DNA of 64,000 nt from Cervus elaphus. Taxonomy: Eukaryota > Chordata > Mammalia > Artiodactyla > Cervidae. Both the position numbers and the translations under genes were made by a program. Positions 63,352 to 64,000 of the stretch are shown here, one piece after another. Under the pieces are notes generated by a model, which was not told the origin of the DNA, did no database searches, and worked only from the letters and a program-made list of their open reading frames with translations. Every line of letters starts with the position of its first letter. The first letter of the stretch is position 1. The DNA lies in assembly GCF_910594005.1 (NCBI RefSeq), contig NC_057827.1, positions 930,001-994,000 on the forward strand, written 5' to 3'.

Positions 63352-64000
63352 GTGTTCTTGGGGTTTCTCTGGAGTGCCATGAAGGAAATCAAGGCTCCTT
63401 TCATGTGTGATGTGCAACACGGAACTGCTCTGCACGCAGTGCAGGGGAATCGGGCCTCATCTCGCGGCGAGGGGGAAGTCTCATGGTTTTTCTCGAGTTG
63501 CGGCGGGAACCTGGGGTATATTCTCGAGTTACGACGGGGATGGCCCTTCCACCCACATGTTTGTTCAGCCACGTCAGGACTCCTGCCTAGTTGCGAGGGA
63601 CAACTCGGGATTCTCCTCGAGGCTTGGCAGGGCAATTGGAACGCCTCTCCAGCTGAGGCGGGAGACCAAGGGTCCCTTTCCACGTGCCACAGGAATCCTG
63701 GGTCTCCTATCAAGTTTCACGAGGAGTCAGGCATCGTCTCCTTTGGAGGAACTGATCTCCGCATACCTCTGGAGTTTTCAAAGAATTTGAGGCCTCCTGT
63801 CGCGATGAGGTGGGGAACTAGGTCTTTCTCTGTGGTCTCCACAGGGGATTCAGACACCCTTTCGTCTTGGGAGATGCAAGACGAGCCTGCATTTCAGTCA
63901 CTGCAGGGATATCCGGCCTTATTTCGAGTCAGGGCATCGCGGTGTCCATTCCACTTGACGCCACAAACTCAGGGTCCCTCTCACATACCTAGAGCTGAGA
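63352..64000 (+). repeat. Partial satellite unit at right edge
   Basis: The first 649 bases of a unit run to the window end, so the array continues beyond it. Private changes include CCCACATGTTTG near 63554, which destroys the first CACGTG, and CACTTGACGCC near 63953. The linker just upstream has CAGAGACC near 63320. Confidence 0.9.

Larger units (their letters stand above)
1..64000 (+). repeat. Satellite DNA array, 796-bp tandem unit, ruminant satellite I-like
   Basis: The segment GTGTTCTTGGGG recurs at 461, 1257, 2053, 2860, 3656, 4452 and so on to 63352, spaced 796 bp except for six units that differ in net length (807 at 2053 and 10024; 795 at 25159 and 57781; 785 at 27546; 794 at 45047). 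This gives 79 complete units plus two partial ones, all in one orientation, differing mainly by single substitutions. No unique sequence, LINE, SINE, LTR or microsatellite interrupts them. The unit is CpG-rich and carries an internal 31-bp periodicity. Known: satellite I of pecoran ruminants (bovine 1.715, sheep and goat about 0.82 kb, cervid about 0.8 kb) is centromeric or pericentromeric and rests on 31-bp subrepeats. Inferred: this is a member of that family from a bovid or cervid. The satellite call is near certain; family membership rests on architecture; species is open. Confidence 0.96.

Noticed and set aside
1..64000. CRISPR array
   Set aside because: Repeats are contiguous 796-bp units without alternating unique spacers, and nothing suggests a prokaryotic genome.
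1..64000. Ribosomal DNA spacer or another tandem gene cluster
   Set aside because: No rRNA, 5S, histone or snRNA sequence is recognisable in any unit, and the unit is too uniform and too short.
1..64000. An exciting gene-based system hidden among the repeats
   Set aside because: Every stretch of the window belongs to a unit in register; there is no leftover sequence in which other genes could lie.

Overview
The whole 64-kb window is one uninterrupted head-to-tail tandem array of a satellite DNA, with no recognisable gene, RNA gene, transposon or unique sequence. The basic unit is 796 bp. Counting units from the conserved GTGTTCTTGGGG segment (first at position 461), there are 79 complete units between 461 and 63351, a partial unit at 1-460 and a partial unit at 63352-64000, all on the same strand. 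Only six units differ from 796 bp in net length: two of 807 bp, one of 785, two of 795 and one of 794.

Each 796-bp unit is itself built from about 26 diverged copies of a 31-bp subrepeat whose clearest copy begins CTCGAGTTGCGGCGGGAACC. A 31-bp subrepeat inside a GC- and CpG-rich unit of about 0.8 kb is the architecture of the pecoran ruminant satellite I family: bovine 1.715 satellite with a 1.4-kb unit, sheep and goat satellite I of about 0.82 kb, and cervid satellite I of about 0.8 kb. The window is therefore most likely pericentromeric or centromeric heterochromatin of a deer, sheep, goat or related bovid. The family is inferred from structure and memory, not from a database match, and the species cannot be fixed.

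A third level of order lies above the 796-bp unit. Unit variants (lettered A-J and K-Q here) recur in fixed order as higher-order repeats of different multiplicity. A ten-unit repeat (7971 bp) spans 1 to about 12.9 kb; a six-unit repeat (about 4.8 kb) spans about 8.8-18.4 kb; a seven-unit arrangement lies at 22.8-31 kb; a nearly perfect two-unit duplication lies at 33.2-36.4 kb; a five-unit block at 36.3-40.3 kb is repeated as four units at 40.3-43.4 kb; a looser region of 43.5-58.6 kb still carries six- and seven-unit echoes; and a three-unit repeat ends the window. Several junctions are single hybrid units joining the front of one variant to the back of another, the signature of in-register unequal recombination.

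Long open frames occur on both strands of nearly every unit, but they have no credible start, are broken in many copies, and follow from the low stop-codon content of the subrepeat. I do not annotate them as genes. The most interesting leads are an insertion made of an inverted copy of its own flank (at 2106 and 10077), a splice acceptor/donor pair bounding a 181-nt virtual exon in almost every unit, the clear hybrid-unit crossovers, and a near-miss to the CENP-B box in the 31-bp subrepeat.
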